Notes under the pieces: model-generated
Databases searched by the model: none
What the model was told of the DNA's origin: nothing
What the model saw: only the letters and a program-made list of their open reading frames with translations
In this document: positions 10,970-20,724 of the stretch, one piece after another
Numbering within the stretch: position 1 is the stretch's first letter
Layout: each line of letters starts with the position of its first letter
Assembly (NCBI GenBank): GCA_035079385.1
Contig: JAVHKY010000059.1
Coordinates: 794,001 to 858,000 of the forward strand
Length of the DNA: 64,000 nt
DNA from: Aspidiotus rigidus
Taxonomy: Eukaryota; Arthropoda; Insecta; Hemiptera; Diaspididae
Direction: 5' to 3'
Program-made: the position numbers and the translations under genes

Positions 10970-11343
10970 TTTTTAAACAAGATACCACGTCAGAACATGC
11001 CTTCAGAATAAAAATCTTACTTCTCTCAGCCTGGGATGATGTAAAACCTGAAATCATTGCAAACTGTTTCCGAAAAGCCAAATTTTTTGAAGGTCCTACA
11101 AACAATGTGGGAGAAGAAGAAGAAGAAGAACTTGAAAATACTCCTTCATTAACCACTGGATTAGATTCTATCCACGATTTGAAGAAATTACTATCTTCAT
11201 TCAGTGATTCTGAAGCCCTCCTTCAAAGCCTCAATAGGGTTGAAAATTTTTTTTCAAGAGAGGCTTCAAAAAAACATGTCACCAATACAACAATTGAAGC
11301 GATGGATGGAAGAAGGGCCTTAGGGGCCCTAAGGCCCTTTTAG
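10970..11343 (+). pseudogene. C-terminal fragment of Tigger/jerky-type transposase
   Basis: The open frame reads LLLSAWDDVKPEIIANCFRK followed by AKFFEGP, an acidic run of six Glu, and a helical tail. The AW-x-x-V-x-x-x-x-I-x-NCFRKA block is the characteristic C-terminal signature of Tigger/pogo DDE transposases, related to CENP-B and jerky. The catalytic DDE domain is absent. The frame's last 17 codons run into the left arm of the long palindrome, so the natural C-terminus is replaced by hairpin sequence. Confidence 0.75.
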
Positions 11344-11512
11344 AAGAAAATGATTTAATCGAAAAAAATTGATTCTTTACTTCATAGACATGTTCTTTAT
11401 AGACACTAGAATCAATTTTTTTCGATTAAATCATTTTCTATGAAAATTAATCATTTTCTTCTAAAAGGGCCTTAGGGCCCTAAAGCCCTTCTTCCATCCA
11501 TCGCTTCAATTG
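11291..11512. repeat. Long inverted duplication inside the Tigger copy
   Basis: CAATTGAAGCGATGGATGGA at 11291 is matched by its exact reverse complement ending at 11512. The arms are about 85-100 bp with a ~33-bp loop around 11375-11407. The arms themselves contain the smaller palindrome GGGCCTTAGGGGCCCTAAGG. The right arm has a ~20-bp internal duplication (ATGAAAATTAATCATTTTC). Confidence 0.9.
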
Positions 11513-11577
11513 ATAAATTTATCGTCACCACAGTTGCTTAACTGCATGTAATGTACTCCAAAAAATTATGTTCTTTA

Positions 11578-11987
11578 GGGGGCGTCCATAAATTACGTGA
11601 GGCATTTTTTGGGGGGAGGGGGTCCAGCGGAGTCTCACCAGAACTCACGTGAGGGGGAGGAGGGGTGCCGACAAATCTCACGTAATTTTTTTCTCATACA
11701 AATACATTCTAAAATATTGCTAAACTGGCTTAAATTTAATAAAAACTAGTCCTTTTTGAATAGGTATAAAATGTGATCAAGAAAATTACGTTTTTTTAAT
11801 AGATAAACGCAATTAAGCACAAATAAACGTATTTAAAGCAAAAATACACATTTTGGAAAATCTCACGCATAATAAGAGGGGGAGAGAGGGGGTCGAGGCA
11901 AATCTCACAATATCTCACCAAGGGGGAGGGGGGGGGGGGGGGTCAAAAAATCACAAAAATCGCCTCACGTAATTTATGGACGCCCCC
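11578..11987. mobile_element. PIF/Harbinger-like MITE, 410 bp, TTA target duplication
   Basis: The terminal inverted repeats start GGGGGCGTCCATAAATTACG and extend about 26 bp. TTA flanks the element on each side (11575-11577 and 11988-11990). The interior has several TCTCACGT motifs and long G-runs but no coding capacity. A 3-bp TTA duplication is typical of PIF/Harbinger. Confidence 0.85.
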
Positions 11988-12112
11988 TTATATTATAGAA
12001 ATTAAAATTTCAGACTTTTTTTACATTTTTTGTTTCCCGGGTAAGACGTTTTCCCGCCTAAGACGCGTTTTTTTACTAGTTCCTAGAAAAACGTTTTAAG
12101 CGGATTTTACTT

Positions 12113-12485
12113 TTAATAAAATTTCAATTAGACAATATATAAGCAAAATACTAAATCTTGGGGGGTTTAACCCTGAACTTCCTGAAGGCTGAATAACCAA
12201 CCCATTCTACAGCAAATTTAACGAGGAACAATTTTTGTTTAAAACATCTTTGAATAAAATTTCAATTTTGTGAGGTATGGAAAAACTGATTTTGGGACTC
12301 TTTTGAACGGTCTTCACTAAGGCACTAATTGGTGTAGGTTGAAAGGTAAATACGTGATTTGGTAGGAAATTTAACGAGGAACAACTTTTGTTTAAAACTT
12401 TTTTAAATAAAATTTCAATTTCACGCGATATAGGGGAAGAACTCATTTTTGGGGGGTTTGAACCTTCATAAAAAAAAAAGCTCCA
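12113..12485 (-). repeat. Right terminal repeat of the ~4 kb element (outer part)
   Basis: Inverse of 8525-8830, ending TTTTGGGGGGTTTGAACCTT then a ten-A run and AGCTCC. It contains two subrepeats about 150-155 bp apart. Confidence 0.72.
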
Positions 12486-12925
12486 GTGGGAAAACGTGAG
12501 ATTTTTAATAGGTCGTTCAGGACCACATCCCGAATCATTTTCAGCAAAGAAACGTTTACTCCCGCAAAATGTTTTTTTCCCCCCAATGTTGCTCTAATAT
12601 ACCCACACTATAAGAGAACTATTTTTGATTTGATCGCCATTCTACTTTTAAATACTCCTTTCAAACTCCAGAATTTTCGCCATGCTTTTTGTTTTCTTGA
12701 TTTTATTTCTCTTTCAATCCCTTCCTTTACTGAGATTGTTTGACATAAGTAAATATATTCATCCACTTTCATTACCTCCCACCCCCCCCTCTAACCTTAT
12801 TCCCTCTCCTTCCATACTAGACATATATTTCGTCTTTCCTATGTTTATTTCCAGACCTCCCTTCCTGCTTTCTTTTTCCAGTTCCGTTGCCATATTTTGC
12901 AATTCTTCTCGCTATAAAAATATTG
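12486..12925. other. Unassigned sequence
   Basis: T- and C-rich text with open frames full of Ser, Pro, Leu and Phe. No domain signal. Confidence 0.35.
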
Positions 12926-13364
12926 GAGAGCTGCGTGATGCTGGTTCTTTGCTATGGGGACGCAGAGAGCTATGGAGAGGAGCAGTTTAGGGGTTAAGTT
13001 AAGCGAAAGGAAGAGAAATGAAGAAGTGAGAAGGAGAACAGAAACAAGAGATGTGGGTTACAAGATAAAAAAGCAAAAATTTAAATATACGGGTCACGTA
13101 ATAAGGGGTAAAAATGGAAAATGGGCGAAAATAGCGACTGAATGGTTACCGTATGATAGAAAGAGAGCAAGGGGGAGACCAAAAACACGGTGGGAGGATG
13201 AAATAAGGTACAGAGTTGGGATAAATTGGGAAAGAGAGGTATGGAATAGGGAAAAATGGAGACAAAAAGGGGAGGCCTATGTCCGACAATGGGTCACTTG
13301 CTAAGATTGTATAAGTGTAGTTATATTTGGAAATGTAGATACTTGTTACAGCAAATAAAGGCTG

Positions 13365-13430
<66 letters not shown>

Positions 13431-13431
13431 A
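12926..13431 (+). mobile_element. RTE-like LINE 3' end with (ATT)n microsatellite tail
   Basis: A 5'-truncated copy. The frame at 12954-13304 encodes the end of an RTE-like polyprotein: YTGHVIRGKNGKWAKIATEW, RGRPKTRWEDEI and W-x-x-K-x-EAYVRQW. A short 3' UTR ends AATAAAGGCTGATT, followed by about 20 ATT units up to 13431. Ending in a short microsatellite rather than poly(A) is typical of RTE-type LINEs. No endonuclease or reverse transcriptase core remains. Upstream, the Tyr-Gly-Asp text near 12948 hints at a frameshifted thumb region. Confidence 0.85.
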
Positions 13432-14089
13432 GAGAACTAAAGTCAAATAGAAAGAGGAAGTTGTTTAACTAGTGATTTACGCGTAACAACCTCTTCACAC
13501 TATCCTATTTAGAAATATAGGGCAAAGTTCAAAATTTTTGCTTTAACTCAAGAACGATGCATTTTAGTGAAAAAATTAAGAGAACTAAAGTTGTTCGTTT
13601 AATAATTTCCTATCTGATGACGGTGATTTCAAAATTTTCGGAAACAAAATTACAATATTGATCTTATTTGATAGGAAGTTACGAGTACAACACAAATGAA
13701 TCGTGTTCTCTTATTTTTTTCTTAAAAATGTATAGTTTGTGAGATGGAAAAAAAAATTTGCATTTCCTATGTAAGAAGTATTAAGAATGTCGCCGCGCGC
13801 GCATCTACCGAGATAACATACCTAGACTCTACTTTTAGCTCTTAACATGAAGATGAGTTGAACGACTTCCTCTTTCTATATGACTTTAACAAGAACATGT
13901 ACACTGCGTGTTGCGATAATTCACGGGAATTTGATATGATCATTTCTCGGTAACCAGAGCTAATTTTGAAAAACGGTCAATGGCATCGTGATCGATGAGC
14001 GTCAAAAATACTTCTAGAATATTCTATAATTTCCTTCACGCATTTTTCAATTTTTTTTCTTTCTTTCGTTGTGTATTATTATATCTCCC
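13432..14089. other. AT-rich sequence, weak relation to the 8.6/12.3 kb subrepeat
   Basis: Contains AACTAAAGTTGTTCGTTTAA and neighbouring TTTCCTATC text that loosely recalls the subrepeats at 8.6 and 12.3 kb. Otherwise nothing seen. Confidence 0.3.
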
Positions 14090-14525
14090 TTCTTCCGTGT
14101 CTTTATCATCAATTGGCGCCCCTATCCAACTTTTTACGAGTTTTCTGAGCAAATGTGCCAAAAATTGACAAGATTTCTAAAATAAAAAATTGAAAAATCA
14201 CCCACTTTCAAGCTTCATCGGGTTATCCAGGTGTTTGTTTCGGAATCAGCGTTAAATTTTACTCTCAGATCAGATAAAATATGGAAATTTTAACAATTTT
14301 TAATTTTTGAGAACGTTGACAAATTGATCAATTTTTGGCACATTTTGGTCAATAACTCGACTCAGGAAGGTTGTAGAAAGTTAGGTAGGGCCGCAAATTG
14401 AAGATTAAATTGAGATACAAATGTCGCAGGTTTAAAGTGTACATCTAACGTTGAGCTACTGGAGTGAATTTAGTGCAAACTCCCATTTAACTGGTACCAT
14501 CATTTTGCCCCACCCGATATAATAT
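14090..14525 (+). repeat. Dispersed repeat, copy 1 (CCATTTAACTGGTA...CCCCACCCG)
   Basis: Ends CATTTAACTGGTACCATCAT then TTTGCCCCACCCGATATA. The same end with the upstream phrase AAATTGAGAT(A) recurs at 26280-26484 and 35090-35297 in the same orientation. No coding content. The family affiliation is unknown. Confidence 0.65.
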
Positions 14526-14635
14526 GAACTGGTAGCACTCCTTAAGAGCAGTGTGAAGTTTTTGTCCATTAGATGAAAGAGCTGAGATAGGCTACTCTGA
14601 CTAAATTGTGGTCGCAGTAAGCCGTAACGCGTTAC

Positions 14636-14768
14636 AAATATTACACAAAGAAGAATGCTCGATAACCGGCAGGGAAAAGGCAGAAATCATTTGACTTGCA
14701 AAATATATTAAGTGATGCGCTATCTGGTGGCGGCAAATATTGCACAAAGAAGAATGCTCGATAACTAG
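14636..14768. repeat. 31-bp direct repeat pair, 99 bp apart
   Basis: AAATATT(A/G)CACAAAGAAG followed by AATGCTCGATAAC occurs at 14636 and 14735 with one mismatch. Its purpose is unknown; it could be a short tandem duplication. Confidence 0.7.
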
Positions 14769-14829
14769 CGGGGTTACCATCATGCAGTAAGACCGATTGC
14801 CTAAACGCGGTTCCTTCGACAACGCGCTG

Positions 14830-15310
14830 CTAGTACATAATATGTACAGTCAACGGTTGGACCACTCGCGCAAAAATAGTTTAAAACCATTTAGCGAGCA
14901 CTAGCCTGTGTTGAGAAAGTTGTAAAACTTTTCCATAGGCTCTGATAATGCAATCATCTCAAAAAGGAGATATTTAAAAAAAAAAAAATAATGTACATAA
15001 ATCTAAATTTGAAAAAAATCTTAGATACATCAAATTAATTTCTCATCAATTTTTCATGAAGAAGGCAATTTCACAGAAAGTAGCTCGTAAGGGTGGTTTC
15101 TCCTTAAAAACCAATGTCAAACTAGTACGAATACATATTTTCTTACTATCGCAAAATGGTGGCGAGAAATGAACGAACATAGTACGTCTCGGGTTTACAT
15201 GTACCGGTAAATGGTAAAGACTAATCTAACTATAGACAAGACGGAATGCCTAATAGAGTAAACGATCACCCGATTCTTACATATTATTTGTTCGTTTTTT
15301 CTAGTCTTTA
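14830..15310. other. Unassigned sequence
   Basis: Nothing recognised before the Penelope-like insertion site. Confidence 0.4.
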
Positions 15311-15590
15311 GACAGCCCTATATTCAATTAATTCCTCATGAGTACGAGCCATCGTTAATATTTAATTGAATAGGTTACAGACACGTAACAAAGATTTCCC
15401 CGAGTCGGACAATCAGATAAAATAAAATAAATCAATTAAAACAGCAAACCCACGAACGGGAAAAACGAAAAACGCGACAAAAGAACAAAAATGAAATAAA
15501 AATTGAAAGAAAGTTAGTAAAAAAAGTTAGTAGAAAAGGTCGAAACAGGGGAATAAATTAAAATAAAATAAAAGTCGAAAAATTTTTTTT

Positions 15591-15624
15591 GTCGGTTTCG
15601 ATCGGATGTACCGATCATCATCAG
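15591..15624 (-). ncRNA. Hammerhead-like hairpin module in PLE-1 3' tail
   Basis: The minus strand reads CTGATGA, one T, then a perfect 6-bp hairpin (GATCGG-TACAT-CCGATC), then GAAAC. Hammerhead ribozymes have CUGANGA-helix II-GAAA. Here one extra base intervenes before helix II, and I could not find a matching helix III with a cleavage site, so activity is doubtful. Confidence 0.35.
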
Positions 15625-15699
15625 GTGTAAGTTTAAACTGAAGACGGCGAGAGGTGAATCGAAGATAAAGAAGAAGCTGAGCCCGTAACGGCATGAAAG

Positions 15700-16150
15700 T
15701 TACGGTGAGTAATTGTGGAAGAAACGGATGAACGGGTTGAGGAAGGTAGCATGTAGATCGTTAAGTAGTTTGTCACCGTCAGAGACCGCTGAAGCGATGG
15801 TCTCTGTCTCCTCCAGTCGGTTCATGATGCGACTTTTATTACTTACATGCAAAAGTTTTGCCGTAGATTTTGAGGCGTCGTGATTTTCGGTTACACAGTG
15901 AAGAGAAAATGCAGATTCACTGGGGTCTTCTTTCCGTAGAGCTGAGAGGTGTTCATTTAAACGAGTCTGAAGTTTTCGGCCGGTTTGCCCTATGTAAAAG
16001 CTATTACACTCGCCGCATGAAAGTTTGTAGATCCCAGATTTTTCTAAAGTACAGGTCGGATCCTTTACAGAGATCAGTTTGTTTAGAGTGGTCACAGGAT
16101 AGAAACCAACTCTATAGCCAAACCGACGAAGCTCGTTACTTAAAGCTAAC
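15700..16150 (-). pseudogene. PLE-1 GIY-YIG endonuclease domain
   Basis: The frame contains SGIYKLSCGECNSFYIGQTG followed by R-K-L-Q-T-R-L-N-E-H, the GIY...YIG pair with the downstream catalytic Arg of the family, and later a conserved Glu (RLEETETI). In PLEs this C-terminal domain nicks the target for reverse transcription. It is joined to the RT through RPSLALSNELRRFGYRV, which is out of frame with the RT body because of a frameshift near 16190. The frame ends at 15700 with no further domain. As a domain it looks complete; as a protein it is disconnected. Confidence 0.88.
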
Positions 16151-17600
16151 GAGGGACGGCCAAGATATGGGAGACGAATCCAACGGGTTTTCTTACTTTT
16201 TGGGGAGAAGGATCGGCGATAGAGGCGCGAGTCTGAGCCAGAAGGTTCCGTAGTCTTTTTCGTCTGATCAGAAGGTTGGTGTCAATATTGAAGCCATTTA
16301 ACCGCGCGATTTTTCGGATCGTGTGAGCCTCTGTTCTGAATGCAGCGGTGGATAGACGGAGAGAGAGAAGACGATGGATAGCAGAATTTATGGCGGACAT
16401 CTTTTGAGCAGGAGGATGGAATGAAGAGCGATGTATTGAGATTCCCGAGAAGGTCTCCTTCCTGTGAATTCCAAACACAGGGACTAACACGTTATCTTCT
16501 TCAGAAAAGGAGATGGAGAGATCGAGGTAATTTATAGAATCGCCACCAACTTCCATTGTGAATTTTATTTTTGGGTCCAAATTGTTCAAAGTGAGGAGGA
16601 AGTCGTGAAGGGAGGTCTCGGAACCGTTCCATATAACAAGAATGTCGTCCACATATCGCGACCAGAACCAGATGTTGCTCCATGAGGTAGATGAGTCTGA
16701 GGTGGATTTTTCAAAATGGTCAATGAATATGTCTGCGACAAGCATCGAAAGCGGCCGGAAATTTGTAGGTACGCTGTTTAGATACGCATACTTTGTGTTT
16801 GAGGCAGATCGAGATAAGCGACCGAAATTCATCAATAATCGGAGGAGAGACGCCTTTTTGCTCCAAGAATTGGATCATGATGGGGATCACTTTTACAACA
16901 GGAATGTTAGTAAACATGCTGGCGATATCGAAGGAGGCCAGCTTAGATCCTGCCGGGAATTTCATAGAACCGAGTTTATTAGAAAGATCGACAGAATTCT
17001 TTATCGTGAACGAAGGAGTGAAGTCCGAAGCCGCAGAGAACCAAGAGGTTAGAAATTTCGCCAGTTTATAACTTGGATCGGTATAGAAAGCGACGACGGG
17101 GCGGATAGGACAACCATCTTTATGGAGCTTTATCTGCCCGTATATTTTCGGAAGGCTTGGATTCATCTGGAGAATGCTGGAACGGTTTTCTGGGAGGATA
17201 TATTTGGAATTATTGATGGCTGCTCTGACCTCTTTGTTGTACGGTGTGAAGGAGAAGACAATAGGAGTAGCGCCCGCGGAATCCAGAAATTGTAAGACTT
17301 GGCGTTCCAAGATTACGAGTGTTTCGCCCTTATCAGCTTTTATAAGAACCAAGTTTTCTTGAGTGAGGCGTTTCTTCAATCCAAAGTAAGTGCGTAAATC
17401 AGGAGTGCGCGTAGATTTCAGTTGGTCGGTCATGTCATTTATTAGACCTTGGACACGTTCAGTATTTAGACGTAAATCATTCCTAATGCCAATGGATAGA
17501 TCCGATATCACAACGGATTGAAGGTTTGAGATCGAGTCGACCGGGGGTAAGGAGAATTTCTTCCCCCGTTGAAGGAGCTGGAGCTCCGAAACAGAAAAGG
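16146..17600 (-). pseudogene. PLE-1 reverse transcriptase, two frameshifts
   Basis: Two overlapping minus-strand frames. The upstream one (17511-16720) holds LVLIKADKGETLVILERQ, LPKIYGQIKLHKDGCPIRPV and FDIASMFTNIP, the fingers and first catalytic Asp motif of Penelope RTs. The downstream one (16835-16146) holds LSMLVADIF, the catalytic box RYVDDILVIWNG and KIKFTMEVGGDSINYLDL. At the junction, near 16760, the sequence passes straight from YKFPA to LSMLVADIF: the intervening Gly-rich RT motif is gone and the frame changes, so this is a small deletion. A second frame change near 16190 separates the RT from the endonuclease. The copy is dead, but its family is secure. Confidence 0.9.
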
Positions 17601-17683
17601 ATGAATTAGAAAGATTTATTTTTTTATTTTTTTATTTTTTTATTATTTTTTTTTAATTCAATTAAATTTGACAGCCCTATATT

Positions 17684-19610
17684 AATCGAAAATAATTAGC
17701 AATGGCACAGAGACGCAAGATAGATTCGTAACGATCTTCATCTACGAGTGTTATGGTATCACCGCAGCTATCTAATTACATAGTCAACATTATATGTAAG
17801 AACGTGAACGTTCTTCACTGTCAGTCGTGTCACTCTCCTACTCACGGACAAAGTTCGGAGCTCCGACCATACAACGCTATTCCTCTGTCGTCCTGTTTAT
17901 CCTTCCGAGTGCAGTCAGCTGACCTGCCTTTCCTTCGGGAACTCGACTTTTTGATTCGATTCTGTGGAAGCACAGCATCGCCAGATTTGTCAAGATTTTA
18001 CATCTTACAATACATATGACTGCTCGTACTTTGGTTCCGCTAGCGCCAACTTCAGCTTCTCCTCCACCAACAAAATTAATTGGAATCTCAACAAATTCGC
18101 AATTCATTGAGATTATTTCGATTTGTAAAATATCTGCTTCCCTCTCTCACCGTTTTCCAAGATTGGCACTATCGGCACACTGTTAGGCTCGTACACGTTC
18201 GAGTACGACTCTCCTCTCTCAATATTTTCCGTGGTCGGCACTATTACCACTGTCTGGTTCGCACTTGTTCAAACGTGACCCGAAACCTTTTCCCTTGAAC
18301 TTTTAATCGTTTCACAAACGTATTCGTTGAAAGTTATCTCTTATACAACCACGAAGTTAGTCAATATTACTTATCCTTGGAAAATGCTTCTTAATTATTT
18401 TAAAAATATAAGAATTTTAAAAATCGATTTTCCTGTCGGAAGAACCCGTCCACGAGAAAATAAATTCTCGCACACTGTATCAGCTATACATTCGTGTAAG
18501 TCTATACCATTTTGACAATTTATAATAGACCATGCAAGGTTCTATACATCAACTTATACCGTTATCGCTCTAAACAATCATTTTCAACGCTGATAATTTA
18601 CGTATCGAATAACCTTGGTTATGACCAGATGTTACGTGCGTATTCATCCCATGCATGAATTCTTCCGATTTCTTCTTACACCTTTTTTTCGTAATTTTCA
18701 AAAGCATTCTTTTTCAACCATAAAACACTGATGGACGTCATAATTATCGCAAACGTATTGCGAACCGTATTAATCAACGTTGTACCGGCGAACACTTCAT
18801 TAATTACCCAACAGGAATTTTACGCTCCGCATCCACGTAATCTTCGCAAAATCCACGCTCACAATTCTCTTATCGAATTTCAAATCAACTTCCTTTTATA
18901 ACGTGTGCGAAGAATTTTGCAGTTCTTTACATTTTCTAACGAGAACAGCGTCGATACAGTATACAGATCTCGTACCTAGCACTTATGACATTGGGATATC
19001 ATAGAAGTAAAAATATTTCCACGTGGACGACGGGAAATCGTTTTATTCTATAACGCGAGCCTGATAACGTGGGTTCACTCCGACTCAAGAGATAAATTTA
19101 TGTAAATACCTAGCCGCGCTCATCAGAAATAAGTAGCCGATTTCGAAGAATCAATCGCAATAATTGTGAACATCCATGGTGATAAGAACGCATTCTTGTA
19201 GGTACCGGGAGTATAGAATGTTCTCGTCGAAAGTGGTCTCATTTGATGCCACCACCTTTTTCCTCGTTATTTCTAAGCTCGTTCGGATACAGATAAAAAG
19301 TGCTATCTCTCATTGCTTTGATAATTCCCTTGCAACCGGAAGACAAAATCTCAATTTTTTATAATAATTTCCATTTGCTGAATACAAAGTGTTCTCGTTA
19401 TCTTACAAACTACACACTGGGAGGCCTCAAACTCAACGATAAGTTATTTCAACATTAAGCCTTCGGTAAATTACAGGTACCTTTTCTAATACCTTCTTCT
19501 AGAAGGTTGAACCGATAACCTTACTCAGGACCTTTTTCAAGATATGTATCATACTGAGAGAGGTATACTCAAAAGAGTAATCCGAAACTACTAATACCGC
19601 AAAAACGATC
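17684..19610. other. Unassigned sequence, ~1.9 kb
   Basis: AT-rich. No domain-bearing exons, structural RNA or repeat relation that I can support. Confidence 0.4.
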
Positions 19611-19716
19611 ACCAGATAAAATGCGAACGCTTTCAGTTCAACAACCATCATCCAAGCAAGATATGACTTGTTTAGATGATGGTTGTTGAACCGAGAACGC
19701 TCGCACTTTATCTGGT
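19611..19716. repeat. Imperfect palindrome, ~106 bp
   Basis: ACCAGATAAAATGCGAACGC at the left is matched by the inverse GCG(A)GAACGCTCGCACTTTATCTGGT at the right. The inner arms GTTCAACAACCATCATC/GATGATGGTTGTTGAAC are perfect with a ~20-bp loop. Confidence 0.85.
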
Positions 19717-19756
19717 AATTTTTTCTGCGATTGTAGCCTCTGATGACTCTTCTGAG

Positions 19757-20076
19757 TATAGGGTAATGGCTGTTATTGCGAATTGCACACTAATTCTCCG
19801 AAGCGCGGTACATTACCATTCTCCGTCCTCACCTGACTTCTTATTTTCAAACAATTATAACTCCCTTTGTAGTTGATCAATCTTAACAAAACGGAGCTCG
19901 AAAAGTCGAGAAACGTTTACTCTTCCGATATATGTTTACTGTTCAGAATCGAATATTATTCGCAAATTAACGATGAGCGCATTTCTCTCGTAAGAGCCAA
20001 TGCGATTTTTTCTCCAAATTGCCTACCAAGGAGAATACGTATGCTATTTGCAAAAACAGCCATTACCCTATATCTC
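19757..20076. mobile_element. MITE with TATAGGGTAATGGCTGTT ends
   Basis: Terminal inverted repeats of about 25 bp: TATAGGGTAATGGCTGTTAT at the left and the inverse of TATAGGGTAATGGCTGTTTT at the right. The interior (AGTTGATCAATCTTA..., CGATATATGTTTACT...) recurs at 43.6-44.17 kb, where it forms a much longer hairpin. Confidence 0.75.
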
Positions 20077-20149
20077 CCTTAGTATATCTAAGCGTCAACT
20101 CAATATGTTTCATATTTCCTACGACATCTCATTTTCTTGCGTCTTTATG

Positions 20150-20724
20150 GATTTCAAGTAGCGTTCGTCCATAATGACATCATAGCTCCGTATCCTTCTC
20201 CTCAATCTCATTTTGACCACTCAATTGCATTGAAGATTTCCCGCACTTGTTCGACTCATATTTTTCTGGGCAGTCAATAAGCCCAGCCTGAACTTAGTTC
20301 ACAACGAGAAACTTGAGGTAAAAACGTCTTGAAGGGCCTTACCCTAAAATACCACTTTGGTCCTGATTTATGTTAGTTGTAGCCAATTAGATCACATGTG
20401 GTAACATAGATCGTCTATACGGAGAGTAAACAATCGATGCTACCAGTTGGAGATCAGAAAATCATCCAGTATGGGTCTTCCGACGAGGTATGAGCCAAGC
20501 CAATTGATGCTTTTCAACGTTCAGGACCCAACCGGCTTACTTTCACCATCGGATATCTATTTGTAGCCTAGCTTGCATACTCAGGAGAGTGATTATCCCC
20601 TCTGACGTCTCACTTTCTTCCTTGTACTTTGCGTGTCTTTATGCATTTGTCCGGGCCTAATGATATCATACCTCCTTATCCTTCCTCAATCTCCTGCTGA
20701 CCAATCAAGTGTATTAATGATGTC
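20150..20724 (+). repeat. Array unit 1 of a ~480-bp repeat
   Basis: Contains the landmarks TCGTCCATAATGACATCATA, AAGGGCCTTACCCTAAAAT, CGTTCAGGACCCAACCGGCT and CTTGCATACTCAGGAGAGT in order. Units 2 (21327-21790) and 3 (22480-23160) repeat this order, and a partial inverted copy lies at 28430-28620. Confidence 0.75.

Larger units (their letters stand above)
10828..12112 (+). mobile_element. Tigger/pogo-type DNA transposon remnant
   Basis: The left end CAGTAAAATCCACTTGAAAC follows a TA. The right end reads AAAACGTTTTAAGCGGATTTTACT, an imperfect inverted copy. Both ends share the internal CCCG(T/C)(T/C)TAA(T/G)ACG text. CAGT ends, a TA target and a pogo-like transposase C-terminus identify the family. 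The interior is deleted upstream of the transposase end, carries a 222-bp inverted duplication (11291-11512) and is itself split by a PIF/Harbinger MITE (11578-11987). The insertion lies within the subrepeat of the larger element, which dates that element as older. Confidence 0.8.
15325..17669 (-). mobile_element. Penelope-like element (PLE-1) with 14-bp target duplication
   Basis: GACAGCCCTATATT lies at 15311-15324 and again at 17670-17683, flanking 2345 bp. On the minus strand the insertion carries, in order, an A-rich 5' junction, the RT domain, the GIY-YIG endonuclease and a 3' tail. The 5' end is truncated within the N-terminal domain, which starts near NSSFSVSELQLLQRG. The tail contains a hairpin module at 15591-15624 resembling the hammerhead-like motifs known in this class. 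This is the best bounded retroelement in the window. Confidence 0.9.

Noticed and set aside
16642..17071. Plus-strand frames of 92 to 136 codons
   Set aside because: Antisense to the PLE-1 reverse transcriptase, which is clearly the real coding strand.
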